Shown: positions 25,909-35,356, numbered from the stretch's first letter. The stretch is 64,000 nucleotides of DNA from DASSQJ01 sp963730165 (GCA_963730165.1 CAVSQS010000008.1:186001-250000), one strand, 5' to 3'. The notes: generated by a model not told the origin, from the letters alone. Translations and numbers: made by a program.

Positions 25909-27327
25909 GTGAACACGGGTGCCGCGGGGCTCGGTGGTCGCGTCGCCGTCATCGCCGGGACGGCGGCGCTCGGAGGGTTCCTCTTCGGCTACGACTCGGC
26001 CGTCATCAACGGTGCCGTCACCGCGATCCGGACCGAGTTCTCGCTCTCCTCCGGACAGCTCGGCTTCACCGTGGCGTCGGCGCTGCTCGGTGCCGCCGTC
26101 GGCGCGTGGATGACCGGGTCCATCGCCGAACGCATCGGCCGTCCGAGGACGATGGTCGCGGCCGCGGTCCTGTTCCTCGTCAGCGCCGTCCTCTCCGGCT
26201 TCGCCGGCAGCGCCGTGCTCCTCGTCGTCTGGCGGATCGTCGGGGGCTTCGCGGTGGGCATGGCCAGTGTCATCGCGCCGATGTACATCGCCGAGGTGGC
26301 GCCGGCGGAGGTCCGGGGCCGACTCGGCTCGCTCCAGCAGCTGGCCATCGTCACCGGCATCTTCATCTCCCAGCTCGTCAACCTCGCCATCGTCAACCTC
26401 GCCGGCGGTGACGCCGCGGGCTCGCTCCTCGGACTCGACGCGTGGCGCTGGATGCTGCTGGTCGAGGCACTCCCCGCGGTGCTGTACGCCGGCCTCGCGC
26501 TCAGACTGCCCGAGTCCCCCCGTTACCTCGTGGCGCAGGGACGCGAGGACGAGGCCCGACCGGTGCTGGAGTCGCTGGAGGGCGGCGACGTCGACGCGGA
26601 GATCGCCCGGATCCGGGCCTCGCTCGCCGGTGAGCACACCCCGCGCCTCGCCGACCTGCGCGGCCCGGCGCTCGGGCTGCACGGGATCGTCTGGGTGGGC
26701 CTGATCCTCTCGATGCTCCAGCAGCTGGTCGGCATCAACGTCGTCTTCTACTACTCGGCCGCGCTGTGGGAGTCGGTCGGGGTCGACTCCAGCCGGGCAC
26801 TGCTCATCAGCGTCGTCACCGCCGTCGTCAACATCGGCGGGACACTGCTCGCGATCTCCATCATCGACCGGGTGGGACGCCGGCCGCTGCTCCTCGTCGG
26901 CTCGGCCGGGATGACGCTCTCGCTCGCGGTGACCGCCGTGGCCTTCTCGACGGCCTCGCTCGACCCGGCGACGGGCGAGGCCGTCCTCTCCGTGGGGGCC
27001 GGGCGGACCGCCTTCGTCGCCGCCAACGCCTTCGTCTTCTTCTTCGCCTTCTCGTGGGGTCCGGTGGTCTGGGTTCTCCTCGGCGAGATGTTCCCCAACC
27101 GGCTGCGTGCCTCGGCGCTCGCCGTCGCGGCCGGGGCCCAGTGGCTGACGAACTTCCTCGTCACCCAGACCTTCCCCCGGCTCTCCGACACCGTCGGGTT
27201 GGGAGGTGCGTACACCCTCTACGCCGTGTTCGCCGCCGTCTCGCTGCTCTTCGTGTGGCGCTTCGTCGCCGAGACCAAGGGCCGCACGCTGGAGGAGATG
27301 GGCACGGGCGACGCCGTTCGCACCTGA
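25909..27327 (+). CDS. Sugar porter family MFS transporter
   Basis: 472 aa, 12 membrane helices. LFGYDSAVINGAV, ERIGRPRTMV, the sugar-porter PESPRYL after TM6, GINVVFYYSA, IDRVGRRPLLL and VAETKGRTLEEM are all present. It is a proton-coupled or facilitative sugar transporter; substrate unknown. The GTG start at 25909 has no clear ribosome site. Confidence 0.92.
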   Translation: MNTGAAGLGGRVAVIAGTAALGGFLFGYDSAVINGAVTAIRTEFSLSSGQLGFTVASALLGAAVGAWMTGSIAERIGRPRTMVAAAVLFLVSAVLSGFAGSAVLLVVWRIVGGFAVGMASVIAPMYIAEVAPAEVRGRLGSLQQLAIVTGIFISQLVNLAIVNLAGGDAAGSLLGLDAWRWMLLVEALPAVLYAGLALRLPESPRYLVAQGREDEARPVLESLEGGDVDAEIARIRASLAGEHTPRLADLRGPALGLHGIVWVGLILSMLQQLVGINVVFYYSAALWESVGVDSSRALLISVVTAVVNIGGTLLAISIIDRVGRRPLLLVGSAGMTLSLAVTAVAFSTASLDPATGEAVLSVGAGRTAFVAANAFVFFFAFSWGPVVWVLLGEMFPNRLRASALAVAAGAQWLTNFLVTQTFPRLSDTVGLGGAYTLYAVFAAVSLLFVWRFVAETKGRTLEEMGTGDAVRT

Positions 27328-27343
27328 CCCGGCTCCGCGGGGG

Positions 27344-28366
27344 TCACGCCGTCCGCTCGCCGCCGGTGTCCTGCGCAGCCCGGGCCGCCTCCTCCACGAC
27401 GGCCTGGGCAGCCTCGGCGTCGGCAGCCCGGAGCACCTCGAGCGGGACGTCGCGCTCGGCAGCCCCGGCCGCGAGGGCGGCGGACGCGTACAGCGCCGTG
27501 GTCTGGAGGTAGAGGACGAAGAGAACCCCGATCGGGGCTGCGAACGCCCCGTACTGCGGCTTGTCGACGGTGAACGCGACGAGGAGGGTCATCGCGGTCT
27601 TCAGCACCTCGATGGCGACCGCGCCGGCACCGGCACCGAGGAGCCGGGCCCGCCGGGAGGGGCGGATGCCGCCCAGGTGCCCGAGGAGTAGGTAGACCAC
27701 GAGGAGATTCGCCCCGAGGGTGAGGACGAGCGCGACGACGTTGACGACGATGCCGGGGCCCCGCCAGTCGATGCCGAGGGCATCGAGGACACGGTCGTTG
27801 AGGTTGGCGACGAACGTCGACGCCACGTACGACAGGAGGATGAGGGGGGCGAGGACGAGCAGCCAGCCCAACGCCCGGAGCCGCGCGAGGACGAAGCTGC
27901 GCGGGTCCTTGGGGGCACCGTAGATCGAGTGGATCGACCGGCTCGCCGCCACGACGGTGCCGGTGCCACCGTAGAGGAGGCCGACGGCACCGATGATCGA
28001 GGTCGTCTGCCCCACCGCTCGCAGCTGGGTGGGGTCGATGCCACCGTCGCCGAGGAGGCCCGGGAACGCCTCGGCCACCGCCTCGGTGACGTAGGCAGCC
28101 ACCTGCTCGGCGCCGAGGGCGGTCGTGATGCCGTAGGCGAAGGCGATCACGGAGAACATCGCGAGGAACAGGTAGTACGTGGTCCCGGCCGCGAGGAGGG
28201 TGGCCTTGGAGTGGCCGAACCGGTTGAACGCCCGGAACCCCACCCCGACGCCGGCGCCGAGGGCGTCCTCGCGGGACTCGAGACGTTCGACCGCCTCGGG
28301 TGTCTCCTTCGGTGGCGGGTCGATCACCTCGCCGGGGATGGGGATGGCGGTCGTCGACATGCTCAT
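27344..28366 (-). CDS. YihY/BrkB family membrane protein
   Basis: 340 aa, six membrane segments. LLAAGTTYYLFLAMFSVIAFAYG is the family start (shown here as AAGTTYYLFLAMFSV) and the pore-like GTVVAASRSIHSIYG and TLLVAFTVDKPQYGAFAAPIGV regions follow. GGGAGG lies 5 nt before the ATG at 28366. Its ATG overlaps the TGA of the K+ channel gene (ATGA). A second YihY paralog sits at 38914-40104. Confidence 0.85.
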   Translation of the reverse strand: MSMSTTAIPIPGEVIDPPPKETPEAVERLESREDALGAGVGVGFRAFNRFGHSKATLLAAGTTYYLFLAMFSVIAFAYGITTALGAEQVAAYVTEAVAEAFPGLLGDGGIDPTQLRAVGQTTSIIGAVGLLYGGTGTVVAASRSIHSIYGAPKDPRSFVLARLRALGWLLVLAPLILLSYVASTFVANLNDRVLDALGIDWRGPGIVVNVVALVLTLGANLLVVYLLLGHLGGIRPSRRARLLGAGAGAVAIEVLKTAMTLLVAFTVDKPQYGAFAAPIGVLFVLYLQTTALYASAALAAGAAERDVPLEVLRAADAEAAQAVVEEAARAAQDTGGERTA

Positions 28367-29175
28367 GGTGTCCTCCCTGTGGTGCCGGGGCCGGCCGCTC
28401 CCGGGTCGATCTGCTGCCGCAGGTCGGCCAGCTCCGCGCGGAGCAGGCGGACCTCGGCGAGGACGTCGTCCGAGGAGGTGGGGGTGGCGACGGGAGCCGC
28501 CGCATCCGCCTCGGCCCGCCGGTCCTCGGTGAAGGTACTGGCGAGGACGCCGGAGACCGTCCCGAGCGCGAGCAGACCCATGAACATCATGACGCCGGCG
28601 GCGACCCGGCCGGCCGCGGTCGTCGGGTACAGGTCTCCGTACCCCACCGTGGTGAACGAGACCATCGCCCACCACAGGGCGTCCCCGAAGGTCTCGAAGC
28701 CGGCATCCGGTGGCTCGTTCTGGAGGACGATCAAGGCGGCGAGCACCGAGCTGAAGGCCAGGGCGATGCCGAGCGTGCCCAGACGCCGGAGGGAGGCCAG
28801 GAACCGGCGGCCGGTCTCCCCGGCGAACAGCAGCCGGGCCAGTCGCGCCCAGCGGAACACCACGGTGAACGCGGTGCCTCCGATGGCCGGGACGACGTAC
28901 CACGGGAAGGTCAGCACGAGGATGGAGATGTCGAACACGCCCCGTCCGCCACGCCAGTAGGACCGGTCCATCCGCAGGTGGGCCACGAAGTCGACCGCGA
29001 ACACGGCCCAGGTCACCAGGTCCACGGTGAGGTTCAAGGCGCTCGTCTCGCCCGGGACCAGCCTGCTCACGAACGGGGCCAGGGCGGCGAGGATGATCCA
29101 CCAGCGCGTCTGCCTCTCCCACAAGGCCATCCGGTCCTCGGTCGGCAGGTCAGTGCGGGTCAGGGCGCTGAACAT
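28363..29175 (-). CDS. Potassium channel family protein
   Basis: 270 aa. Four N-terminal helices (voltage-sensor-like, DRSYWRGGRGVFDISILV) precede a pore: WWAMVSFTTVGYGDLYPTTAAG carries the TVGYGD filter. S4-like VVFRWARLARLLFAG has spaced Arg. A C-terminal coiled coil (DVLAEVRLLRAELADLRQQI in parts) follows. Translationally coupled to a YihY gene. No RCK domain. Confidence 0.85.
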   Translation of the reverse strand: MFSALTRTDLPTEDRMALWERQTRWWIILAALAPFVSRLVPGETSALNLTVDLVTWAVFAVDFVAHLRMDRSYWRGGRGVFDISILVLTFPWYVVPAIGGTAFTVVFRWARLARLLFAGETGRRFLASLRRLGTLGIALAFSSVLAALIVLQNEPPDAGFETFGDALWWAMVSFTTVGYGDLYPTTAAGRVAAGVMMFMGLLALGTVSGVLASTFTEDRRAEADAAAPVATPTSSDDVLAEVRLLRAELADLRQQIDPGAAGPGTTGRTP

Positions 29176-29298
29176 CTGCCGAGGCTATTGACGCAACCTC
29201 CGTACGGTCCAGAGGTTCGACCCGCCTGCCGGCTCCAGCCACGTGCCGGGCCCCAGCAGCAGTCCGGTCCGGGTCGCCCGAGGTCGTCGGCCTTCCGG

Positions 29299-29799
29299 CT
29301 AGTGCCCGGCCAGGGCCTTGACGGCCACGACGAGCAGGGCCGCAGCGAGGACGGCCGTCCCGAAGAGGAGGCTGCGGGCCCACGACCGGCGGCGAAGTCG
29401 GGCGATGGCGGTCCCCGTGACGGCAGGGAGCGCTGCGAGCACGAGCACCGAGATGCGCAGGGCCGCCTCCCCGTCGAGGACGAGGAAGGGGAGTGCGGCG
29501 AGGACGCCGACGGCCAGGCCTCCGGCGAGCTGGGCTCCCGCCTCCCGCGCCGCGGACGCCGCCGCCACACCGCCCTCGGCGAGGTGGGCGGCCAGCCGGA
29601 ACGCCAGCCAGTGCGCGAGGACGAGACCGATCGCGGTCCCCAGCAGCAGCGCCACGACGGTCGAGTCGTCGGGGATCCGGTCGGTGGGAACGGCGAGGAG
29701 TGCGGCCCACTGCACGAGCGCCATGTAGAGCGCAGCGGCGACGAACTCCCGGGCGGCCAGCCGCGACTCCTGGTCGACGTCGTGGCCGGGTGACGTCAC
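29299..29799 (-). CDS. Membrane protein, unknown
   Basis: 166 aa with four hydrophobic segments; N-terminus VDQESRLAAREFVAAALYMALVQWA in parts (AAREFVAAALYMALVQW). Codon use is typical. No family recognised. It stands alone between the K+ channel and a TetR regulator. The 123-nt gap on its 3' side (29176-29298) shows no gene. Confidence 0.65.
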   Translation of the reverse strand: MTSPGHDVDQESRLAAREFVAAALYMALVQWAALLAVPTDRIPDDSTVVALLLGTAIGLVLAHWLAFRLAAHLAEGGVAAASAAREAGAQLAGGLAVGVLAALPFLVLDGEAALRISVLVLAALPAVTGTAIARLRRRSWARSLLFGTAVLAAALLVVAVKALAGH

Positions 29800-29892
29800 G
29801 GCAGCGCTCCGGGCGTCGCGAAAGGCACGCGGTCGAGGGTAGTGAGGGGCGGTCCGTGGGTCCAGCCGGCCACCAACGGCCGGGACGGCTGC

Positions 29893-30591
29893 TCAGCCGT
29901 CCCGGCCGTGCCCCCGCTGCGGAGCCCAGGAGTCCAGCATCCGCTCGACCTCGAGCCGGTAGAACCACTCGCCGTCGGGGTAGAGCCAGTCGAGCTGGCC
30001 GAGCACCTCGAGCGTCACCAGGCCGTGGATGTGCGCCCACGTGCTGAGGAAGGTCGTCAGGCCGGAGGCGGGGAACTCGGGGTCGACACCGGCGAGGAAC
30101 TCCAGCTCACGTGGGGTCGCGGCGCGGGCCGGGGCCCTCAGCTCGAGGGCGCCCGTTCGCCATCCCTCGTGGACGACGTCGAAGAAGGCCGCCCCGATCC
30201 GTCGGCTGGCCTGCACCGTCGGCCCCTCGTCCGGGGCGGCGTAGCCGGGTATCGGCGTCCCGAAGATGAGCAGGAAGCGGTTGGTGTGCTCCACGCACCA
30301 GCGGCGATAGGCCAGCATGCCCGCGAGCAGACGTCGCTCGGGTGGGCCCGGTGACCTCGTGCCCGCCTCGACGGCGGAGGCGAGGTCACCGTAGGCGTCG
30401 GCGATGAGCTCGGTGAGCAGGCTGTCGAGGCCGTCGTAGTAGCGGTAGAGGCCCGCGGGGCTCATCCCGATGGCGCGGGCGATGCCGCGGATGGACAGTG
30501 CCCCCGCGCCCTCCGCGGCGATCCGGGCCAGGGCCGCCTCCTTGATCTCCTCGATCGTGGCCTGGCGCATCCGGTCCCGTCGCGTCGTCAC
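29893..30591 (-). CDS. TetR family transcriptional regulator (WHG-type C-terminus)
   Basis: 232 aa. N-terminal helix-turn-helix: IRGIARAIGMSPAGLYRYYDGLDSLLTELI. The C-terminal domain has a WHG-like pattern (WCVEHTNRFLLIFGTPIPGY, FLSTWAHIHGLVTLEVLG), common in actinobacteria. It is divergent from the NAD-dependent epimerase-like gene at 30709, and a perfect palindrome lies between them, so that gene is the likely target; the inducer is unknown. Confidence 0.88.
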   Translation of the reverse strand: MTTRRDRMRQATIEEIKEAALARIAAEGAGALSIRGIARAIGMSPAGLYRYYDGLDSLLTELIADAYGDLASAVEAGTRSPGPPERRLLAGMLAYRRWCVEHTNRFLLIFGTPIPGYAAPDEGPTVQASRRIGAAFFDVVHEGWRTGALELRAPARAATPRELEFLAGVDPEFPASGLTTFLSTWAHIHGLVTLEVLGQLDWLYPDGEWFYRLEVERMLDSWAPQRGHGRDG

Positions 30592-30632
30592 GGCCCAAGG
30601 ATGGCGGAGGTGAGGGGCAAGTGCAAATACCG

Positions 30633-30679
30633 TTGACAGAGCGAACGGGCGTCACCTACGCTGAGCGAACAGTGTTCGC
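30633..30679 (+). promoter_or_regulatory. Promoter and TetR operator candidate
   Basis: TTGACA (30633-30638), 18-nt spacer, TACGCT (30657-30662), then the perfect palindrome GCGAACAGTGTTCGC (30665-30679). A half-site GCGAAC occurs at 30641 within the spacer. Repressor bound here would block the start of the divergent SDR gene. Confidence 0.65.
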
Positions 30680-30708
30680 ATCAATGCGGCGACAACGAGG
30701 AGCCGACC

Positions 30709-31653
30709 ATGACCGCCCCCCTTCACGTGGTGCTCGGAGCGTCCGGCGGCGCCGGCAACGCGATCGTCCACGCCCTCCACGACGCGGGGCTGCGATCCCG
30801 GGCCGTCAACCGGTCCGGGTCGGCCCTCGTGCCGCCCGGCACCGAGCGGATGGCTGCCGACGTCTCGACTGCCGAGGGGGCCCGCCGGGCCCTCGACGGG
30901 GCCACGGTGGCCTACCTCGCCGCGCAACCCGAGTACCACCGCTGGCCGCAGGAGTTCCCCGCCATGCTGTCTCGGGTGCTCGAGGCCTGCCCCGACGGCG
31001 CGAAGCTCGTCATGGTCGACAACCTCTACGCCTACGGACCCGGTTCGAGCCCGATGTCCGAGTCCTCCCCTGAGCGCGCGACGGATGGCAAGGGCCGCAC
31101 GCGCCGCGAGATGACCCGCATGCTGCTCGACGCCCACCGGGCCGGGCGGGTCCGGGTGTCGATCGGGCGCGCCTCGGACTACATCGGGCCGCGCGCCGAC
31201 GTCTCCGCCGTCACCGCCCTGGCGATCCGTCCCGCCCTGACCGGCGGGACGCTGCGCTGGATGGCCACGCTCGACGCGCCGCACTCCGTGGCGTACCTGC
31301 CCGACATCGCCCGCGCCCACGTCCTGCTCGGTACCCGGGACGAGGCGGACGGGCGGGTCTGGATCCTGCCGCACGCGCCGGCCGTCACCGGCGGGCAGTT
31401 CCTCGACCTCGTCGGCGCGGCGCTTCCGCGGCCGTACAGGACGGGCGTCGTGTCCTCCGCGATGCTGCGCATCGCCGCGCCGTTCCACCGGATCTCGCGG
31501 GAGTCCCTCGGCATCCTCCACCAGTGGGCGCAGCCCTTCGTGGTCGACGATTCCGCGTTCCGTGACACCTTCGGACCGGTCGAGGTGACGCCGCTCGACG
31601 AGGCGGTGCGGGCCACCGTGGAGTCCTACCGGTCGGAGGCCGCGGTGGCGTGA
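30709..31653 (+). CDS. NAD-dependent epimerase/dehydratase family protein
   Basis: 314 aa atypical SDR. VVLGASGGAGNAIVHAL is the dinucleotide motif, VDNLYAYGPGSSPMSE carries the Tyr, and IGRASDYIGPRADVS follows. Typical of TetR-divergent NAD-epimerase genes in actinobacteria; substrate unknown. Preceded by the operator above and an AGGAG ribosome site. Confidence 0.85.
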   Translation: MTAPLHVVLGASGGAGNAIVHALHDAGLRSRAVNRSGSALVPPGTERMAADVSTAEGARRALDGATVAYLAAQPEYHRWPQEFPAMLSRVLEACPDGAKLVMVDNLYAYGPGSSPMSESSPERATDGKGRTRREMTRMLLDAHRAGRVRVSIGRASDYIGPRADVSAVTALAIRPALTGGTLRWMATLDAPHSVAYLPDIARAHVLLGTRDEADGRVWILPHAPAVTGGQFLDLVGAALPRPYRTGVVSSAMLRIAAPFHRISRESLGILHQWAQPFVVDDSAFRDTFGPVEVTPLDEAVRATVESYRSEAAVA

Positions 31654-31702
31654 GCCGGGGTCACGGGGCGGCGAGTCCGGGCCGAGCGACGTCGAACGTC
31701 GT

Positions 31703-31730
31703 GGGGCACGGCAGGCGGCTGCCGTGCCCC
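31703..31730. terminator. Bidirectional hairpin terminator
   Basis: GGGGCACGGCAG (31703-31714), loop GCGG, and its exact complement (31719-31730) lie between convergent genes: the SDR gene (stop 31653) and the secreted protein (stop 31810). Confidence 0.7.
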
Positions 31731-31809
31731 GTGTGATGACCGGTGCCCACGGCGGGTGGCAGCGCACCCGTCCAGGTGACGCCTGGGCCCGCCGCGGGAC
31801 CGCGGGTGT

Positions 31810-32301
31810 TCAGTAGCCGATCTGACCGGTCAACGTGCCCGCCCAGTCCCAGGGCTGGATGGGCAGGTCGTCGTCGCCCCAATCGCCCCAGACGCGGACG
31901 TCGTCGAGGTAGATCACCCCGGTGGCGTCGCTGAAGCGTCCGGTGCCACCGCTCACCTCGAGGGGCCAGGGTTCGTCGAGGACACCGTCGTAGCGCGCTT
32001 CGAGGGTGTCGCCGTTCGCGGCGGTGAACGTCACGTGGCCGTTGGTGTAGACCGGCAGCGCCACTGGAGCGCAGTGCGTCCAGCGTGCCGACACCGTGCC
32101 CAGGTGGCTCATCGTGCCCTGGCTCTCGGTGGTGGTCGTCACGGGGCAGGTCTGGCTCGACCAGTCGTAGTCGAACGTCACGAGTCCGGTGAGCTCGGCG
32201 CGCACGGGTCGCTCGGTGCCAGCCCGTGCTGCCTGCACCGGCGGTGCGGCCAGCACCGCCAGGGCGAGTGACGCCAGGAGGATGAGTCCTCTCTCCATCA
32301 T
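31810..32301 (-). CDS. Secreted protein of unknown function, SARP-adjacent
   Basis: 163 aa with a Sec signal peptide (MMERGLILLASLALAVLAAPPVQAA read as basic start, hydrophobic core, VQA-A cleavage). The mature part is beta-rich and acidic, ending in WGDWGDDDLPIQPWDWAGTLTGQIGY in parts (DWAGTLTGQIGY), with two Cys. GGAG lies 7 nt before the ATG. It is divergent from a SARP-type regulator, and its promoter region carries a SARP-like direct repeat. No family recognised. Confidence 0.7.
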   Translation of the reverse strand: MMERGLILLASLALAVLAAPPVQAARAGTERPVRAELTGLVTFDYDWSSQTCPVTTTTESQGTMSHLGTVSARWTHCAPVALPVYTNGHVTFTAANGDTLEARYDGVLDEPWPLEVSGGTGRFSDATGVIYLDDVRVWGDWGDDDLPIQPWDWAGTLTGQIGY

Positions 32302-32368
32302 GACGATCTCCTTCCTCGGGACCCGACTCCCGCGGCCCCGTTCCTCGTCCGTCGTGCCTGTGTCTTCG

Positions 32369-32400
32369 ACTGTCCACCCGGACCGTCCAGGAACGGTCCA
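32369..32400 (-). promoter_or_regulatory. SARP-type direct repeat and -10 for the secreted protein gene
   Basis: Minus strand: TGGACCG, TTCC, TGGACGG (11-bp period), then 8 nt, then GACAGT as a -10-like box. SARP regulators bind heptamer direct repeats of 11-bp period whose last unit ends 8 nt upstream of the -10. The sequence is also an inverted repeat (GGACCGT/ACGGTCC). Confidence 0.55.
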
Positions 32401-32491
32401 GACGCCGGGCGTCGCCGCGGCCTGTCGGGGTCCGGTCGATGGCAGGGGGAAGCCGGTGACGGGCCACGGCCGGACTGGATAGTGTCGATGC

Positions 32492-35326
32492 GTGCGCTTC
32501 CAGGTCGTCGGCCCACTGACGGTGGAGGGGGAGCACGGCCCGGCGGCGCTCGGCGGCCCCAAGGTGCAGCACCTGCTGGCCAGGCTCCTCGTGGACTCCC
32601 CCCACCCCGTGCCCACCGAGGCCTTGGTCGAGGAGCTCTGGGGAGACTCTCCCCCGGCCACGGCCGCCCACATCATCAGCACGTACGCGTCGACGCTGCG
32701 TGCGGAGCTCGGGGGCCGCGTCGAGTCGACCTCGGCCGGCTACCGGATGCTGCTCCGCGACGGTGACCGCTTCGACGCGCGGGCCCTGCGCGAGGCTGTC
32801 CGGGACGCCCGCTCGTGCCTGGCCGCCGATCCCGCGCGGGCCCTCGCCGTGTTGGAGCCCGTCGCTGACACCTGGTCGAAGGTGGTCCGCCCCTTCGAGG
32901 GTGTCGACGAGCCGTCGGCCAGCCTCGAGACCGACGCCGCCCGGCTCGCCGAGACGCAGACGGCGGCCGCGGCGCTGGCCGCCGAGGCGCTCATGCAGCT
33001 GGGTCGGGCGAGCGAGGCCGCTGCGGTGCTCCTCGCTCCGGTGTCGGCTCATCCGTACGACGAGCGGCTGGTGTCGTCGCGGATGCGTGCGCTGTACCGT
33101 GCCGGGCGCCAGGGCGAGGCCCTGGCCGCCTTCCGGCAGCTGCGCTCGCGGCTCGTGGCCGAGCTGGGTGTCGAGCCGGGGGCACCGCTTCGGGCACTGC
33201 GCGACCAGATCCTCACCCAGGACCCGGGCCTGCTGCCTGCGCCGCCGCACCGGCTGCCGCCTCGACCCCCCCTCGTGGGTCGGAGCGGGGAGCTCGCACA
33301 GCTCCGGGGGCTCCTCACGACGGGTCGCCTCGTGACGCTGCACGGGCCGGGGGGCATCGGCAAGTCCGCGCTGGCCACCGCGGCTGCGCACGAGAACCTG
33401 ACCGCGTTCCCGGGGGGCTCCTGGTTTGTGGACCTGGGGTCCTGCGAGGACCCCCGGGGCGCGATGCGCCACGTCCAGTCCGCCCTGGACATCCCTGGCA
33501 CCCCGGACGTCGACCCCCGCGAGTCCGTCGCCGCCTACCTCGCCGGCCGGCGCGCTCTGCTCGTTCTCGATACGTGCGAGCACCTGCTCCCGGACCTCGC
33601 CTCGGACGTCGACTCGCTGCGCGCTCGTGAGCCGGATGTCTCCGTCCTCGCCACATCCCGCACCCCGCTGAACGTCGACGGGGAGCACCTCCTCAGCGTG
33701 GGACCGCTCTCGACGACCAGCGCCCGACGGCTGTTCCTCGACAGCCTGCGACAGTCCGCGACCCGGTCGGTGACTCCACGCGAGGCCGACCGTGCGTGCG
33801 ACCTCGTCGACCGGGTCCCGCTGGCGATCGAGATCGCGGCGGCGTCCTCGGGGCGTGGTACCGCATCCGCGGTCGAACCCAGCCGCGGACAGCCGCTGGG
33901 TGCCGCTGCCGACAGCGCATGGTCCGGCAGCGAAAGTGCGATGACGGCGACGATCGAGCGGGGATACCGGCTGTTGGGCGACGTCGAACGAGACGTCTTC
34001 GACCGGGTGTCGGTCCTCAGCGGGCCGTTCGTCGCCGCCACTGCTGCCGCGCTCGTCGACGACTCGCGGCGCGGGGACGTCCCCGATGCTCTCCGGGCGC
34101 TGGAGGCCTCCTCCATGATCGCCGAGGCGCCGGCGGTGGGAGGAGTGCCCCACTACCGGCTGCTGCAGCCCCTCCGTGAGTTCGGCTCACGTCACCTCCT
34201 CGACCGGGGCCTCGACGAGGAGACGCGGAGCCGGCACGCGCGACACTTCCTCTCCTTGGCGGTCGCCGCCGGGGGCGAGCGGCTGACCCCGGCCTTCGCG
34301 GAGTGGACGACCCGCCTGCGGGAGGTCGAGCCCGACCTCTCGGCGGCCATCGACTGGACGCTCGGTCATCTGGGCCCGGGCGGCGTCGCCGGCGCGGCCC
34401 CGGGCCTCTTCGAGTACTGGTTCCGTCGGGGGGACCCGGCCTCCGCGTACGACTTCGGAACCCGCGTCCTGGCCACCGGTGCACCGATGACACCTGAGGA
34501 CGAGGCAGCGGTACGGCTCTGCGCAGGGTTCGGTGGCGTGTTCGTGGGCGATGTCGATGCTGCGACGCGCCGGTTGGACGAGGCCATCGACATGGTGGCC
34601 GCGTCCCGCGACTGGCGCGTCCAGGTCTGGGCCGCTCTGGGCCGGGGGCAGAACGCCACGGTCTTCGGTGACCACGACACCGCCGCCCGCATGGGGCGCC
34701 TGGTGCTCGCGACGTGCGACCGGTGGGGCCTGACCCTGCCGCGGGCCTACGGGTACGCCCTGCGGGGCGAGGCGGAGTTCCTCGGGGGCGGGGACCTGGC
34801 CCGGGCCCGGCGCGACATCGAGCTCGCCATCGAGGGGTTCCGTGCGCTGGAGGACCCGGCCAGCCTCAACCTGTTCGGGCTCGGGATCGCCGCTGCCATC
34901 TGTGTGCAGCAAGGGGACCTGGACCGCGCTGAGGAGTACGCGACCGAGGCGGCGACGCTGCCCGGGCCGGGGTGGCGGGCGACGGCCCTGATCATCCTCG
35001 GTGGTTGGGTCCTGCACGCACGCGGAGAGCGGGAGCGGGCCGAACGACTCGTCCTCAGCGGAGCACAGCAGGCCCGTGCCCTCTCCCTCGAGCCGTGGGC
35101 GCGGCACGGCTGCCTCATGCTGGCCAGGCTCGCCGCGGACCGCGACGACTGGGAGAGGGCGGCGTACCTCTTCGGCGCGGCGCAACCGCAGCCACCCTGG
35201 GGCCAGGCTCCGCACTGGTGGGCGCGGGTCGAGGACGCGGTCGACGCACTCGGTGAGGAGCGCTCCCGCGAGCTGATGGCCGCAGGGTCCCGGGCGTCCC
35301 TCGTGGACGTGCTCGGCTCCGAGTAG
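32492..35326 (+). CDS. SARP/AfsR-type regulator with BTAD, NB-ARC-like and TPR domains
   Basis: 944 aa. Residues 1-90 are an OmpR-like winged helix (RFQVVGPLTVEGEHG, LVEELWGDSPPATAAHIISTY), 95-245 the BTAD helices. The STAND-type ATPase follows: P-loop HGPGGIGKSALA near residue 291 and Walker B LLVLDTCEHLLPD, then ATSRTPLNVDGEH. The C-terminal ~400 residues are TPR-like helices. AfsR-type proteins activate secondary metabolism or other genes by binding direct repeats upstream of -10 boxes. GTG start at 32492 follows TAGTGT by 6 nt. The neighbour at 31810-32301 has such a repeat, so it is the likeliest target. Confidence 0.88.
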   Translation: MRFQVVGPLTVEGEHGPAALGGPKVQHLLARLLVDSPHPVPTEALVEELWGDSPPATAAHIISTYASTLRAELGGRVESTSAGYRMLLRDGDRFDARALREAVRDARSCLAADPARALAVLEPVADTWSKVVRPFEGVDEPSASLETDAARLAETQTAAAALAAEALMQLGRASEAAAVLLAPVSAHPYDERLVSSRMRALYRAGRQGEALAAFRQLRSRLVAELGVEPGAPLRALRDQILTQDPGLLPAPPHRLPPRPPLVGRSGELAQLRGLLTTGRLVTLHGPGGIGKSALATAAAHENLTAFPGGSWFVDLGSCEDPRGAMRHVQSALDIPGTPDVDPRESVAAYLAGRRALLVLDTCEHLLPDLASDVDSLRAREPDVSVLATSRTPLNVDGEHLLSVGPLSTTSARRLFLDSLRQSATRSVTPREADRACDLVDRVPLAIEIAAASSGRGTASAVEPSRGQPLGAAADSAWSGSESAMTATIERGYRLLGDVERDVFDRVSVLSGPFVAATAAALVDDSRRGDVPDALRALEASSMIAEAPAVGGVPHYRLLQPLREFGSRHLLDRGLDEETRSRHARHFLSLAVAAGGERLTPAFAEWTTRLREVEPDLSAAIDWTLGHLGPGGVAGAAPGLFEYWFRRGDPASAYDFGTRVLATGAPMTPEDEAAVRLCAGFGGVFVGDVDAATRRLDEAIDMVAASRDWRVQVWAALGRGQNATVFGDHDTAARMGRLVLATCDRWGLTLPRAYGYALRGEAEFLGGGDLARARRDIELAIEGFRALEDPASLNLFGLGIAAAICVQQGDLDRAEEYATEAATLPGPGWRATALIILGGWVLHARGERERAERLVLSGAQQARALSLEPWARHGCLMLARLAADRDDWERAAYLFGAAQPQPPWGQAPHWWARVEDAVDALGEERSRELMAAGSRASLVDVLGSE

Positions 35327-35327
35327 T

Positions 35328-35356
35328 CCGGGTCCCACGGCCCGGCGCGGGACCGG
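35328..35356 (+). terminator. Weak hairpin after the SARP gene
   Basis: CCGGGTCCC and GGGACCGG, a bulged 8-bp stem just after the stop. The remaining ~185 nt up to 35541 show no gene or promoter I can support. Confidence 0.35.
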
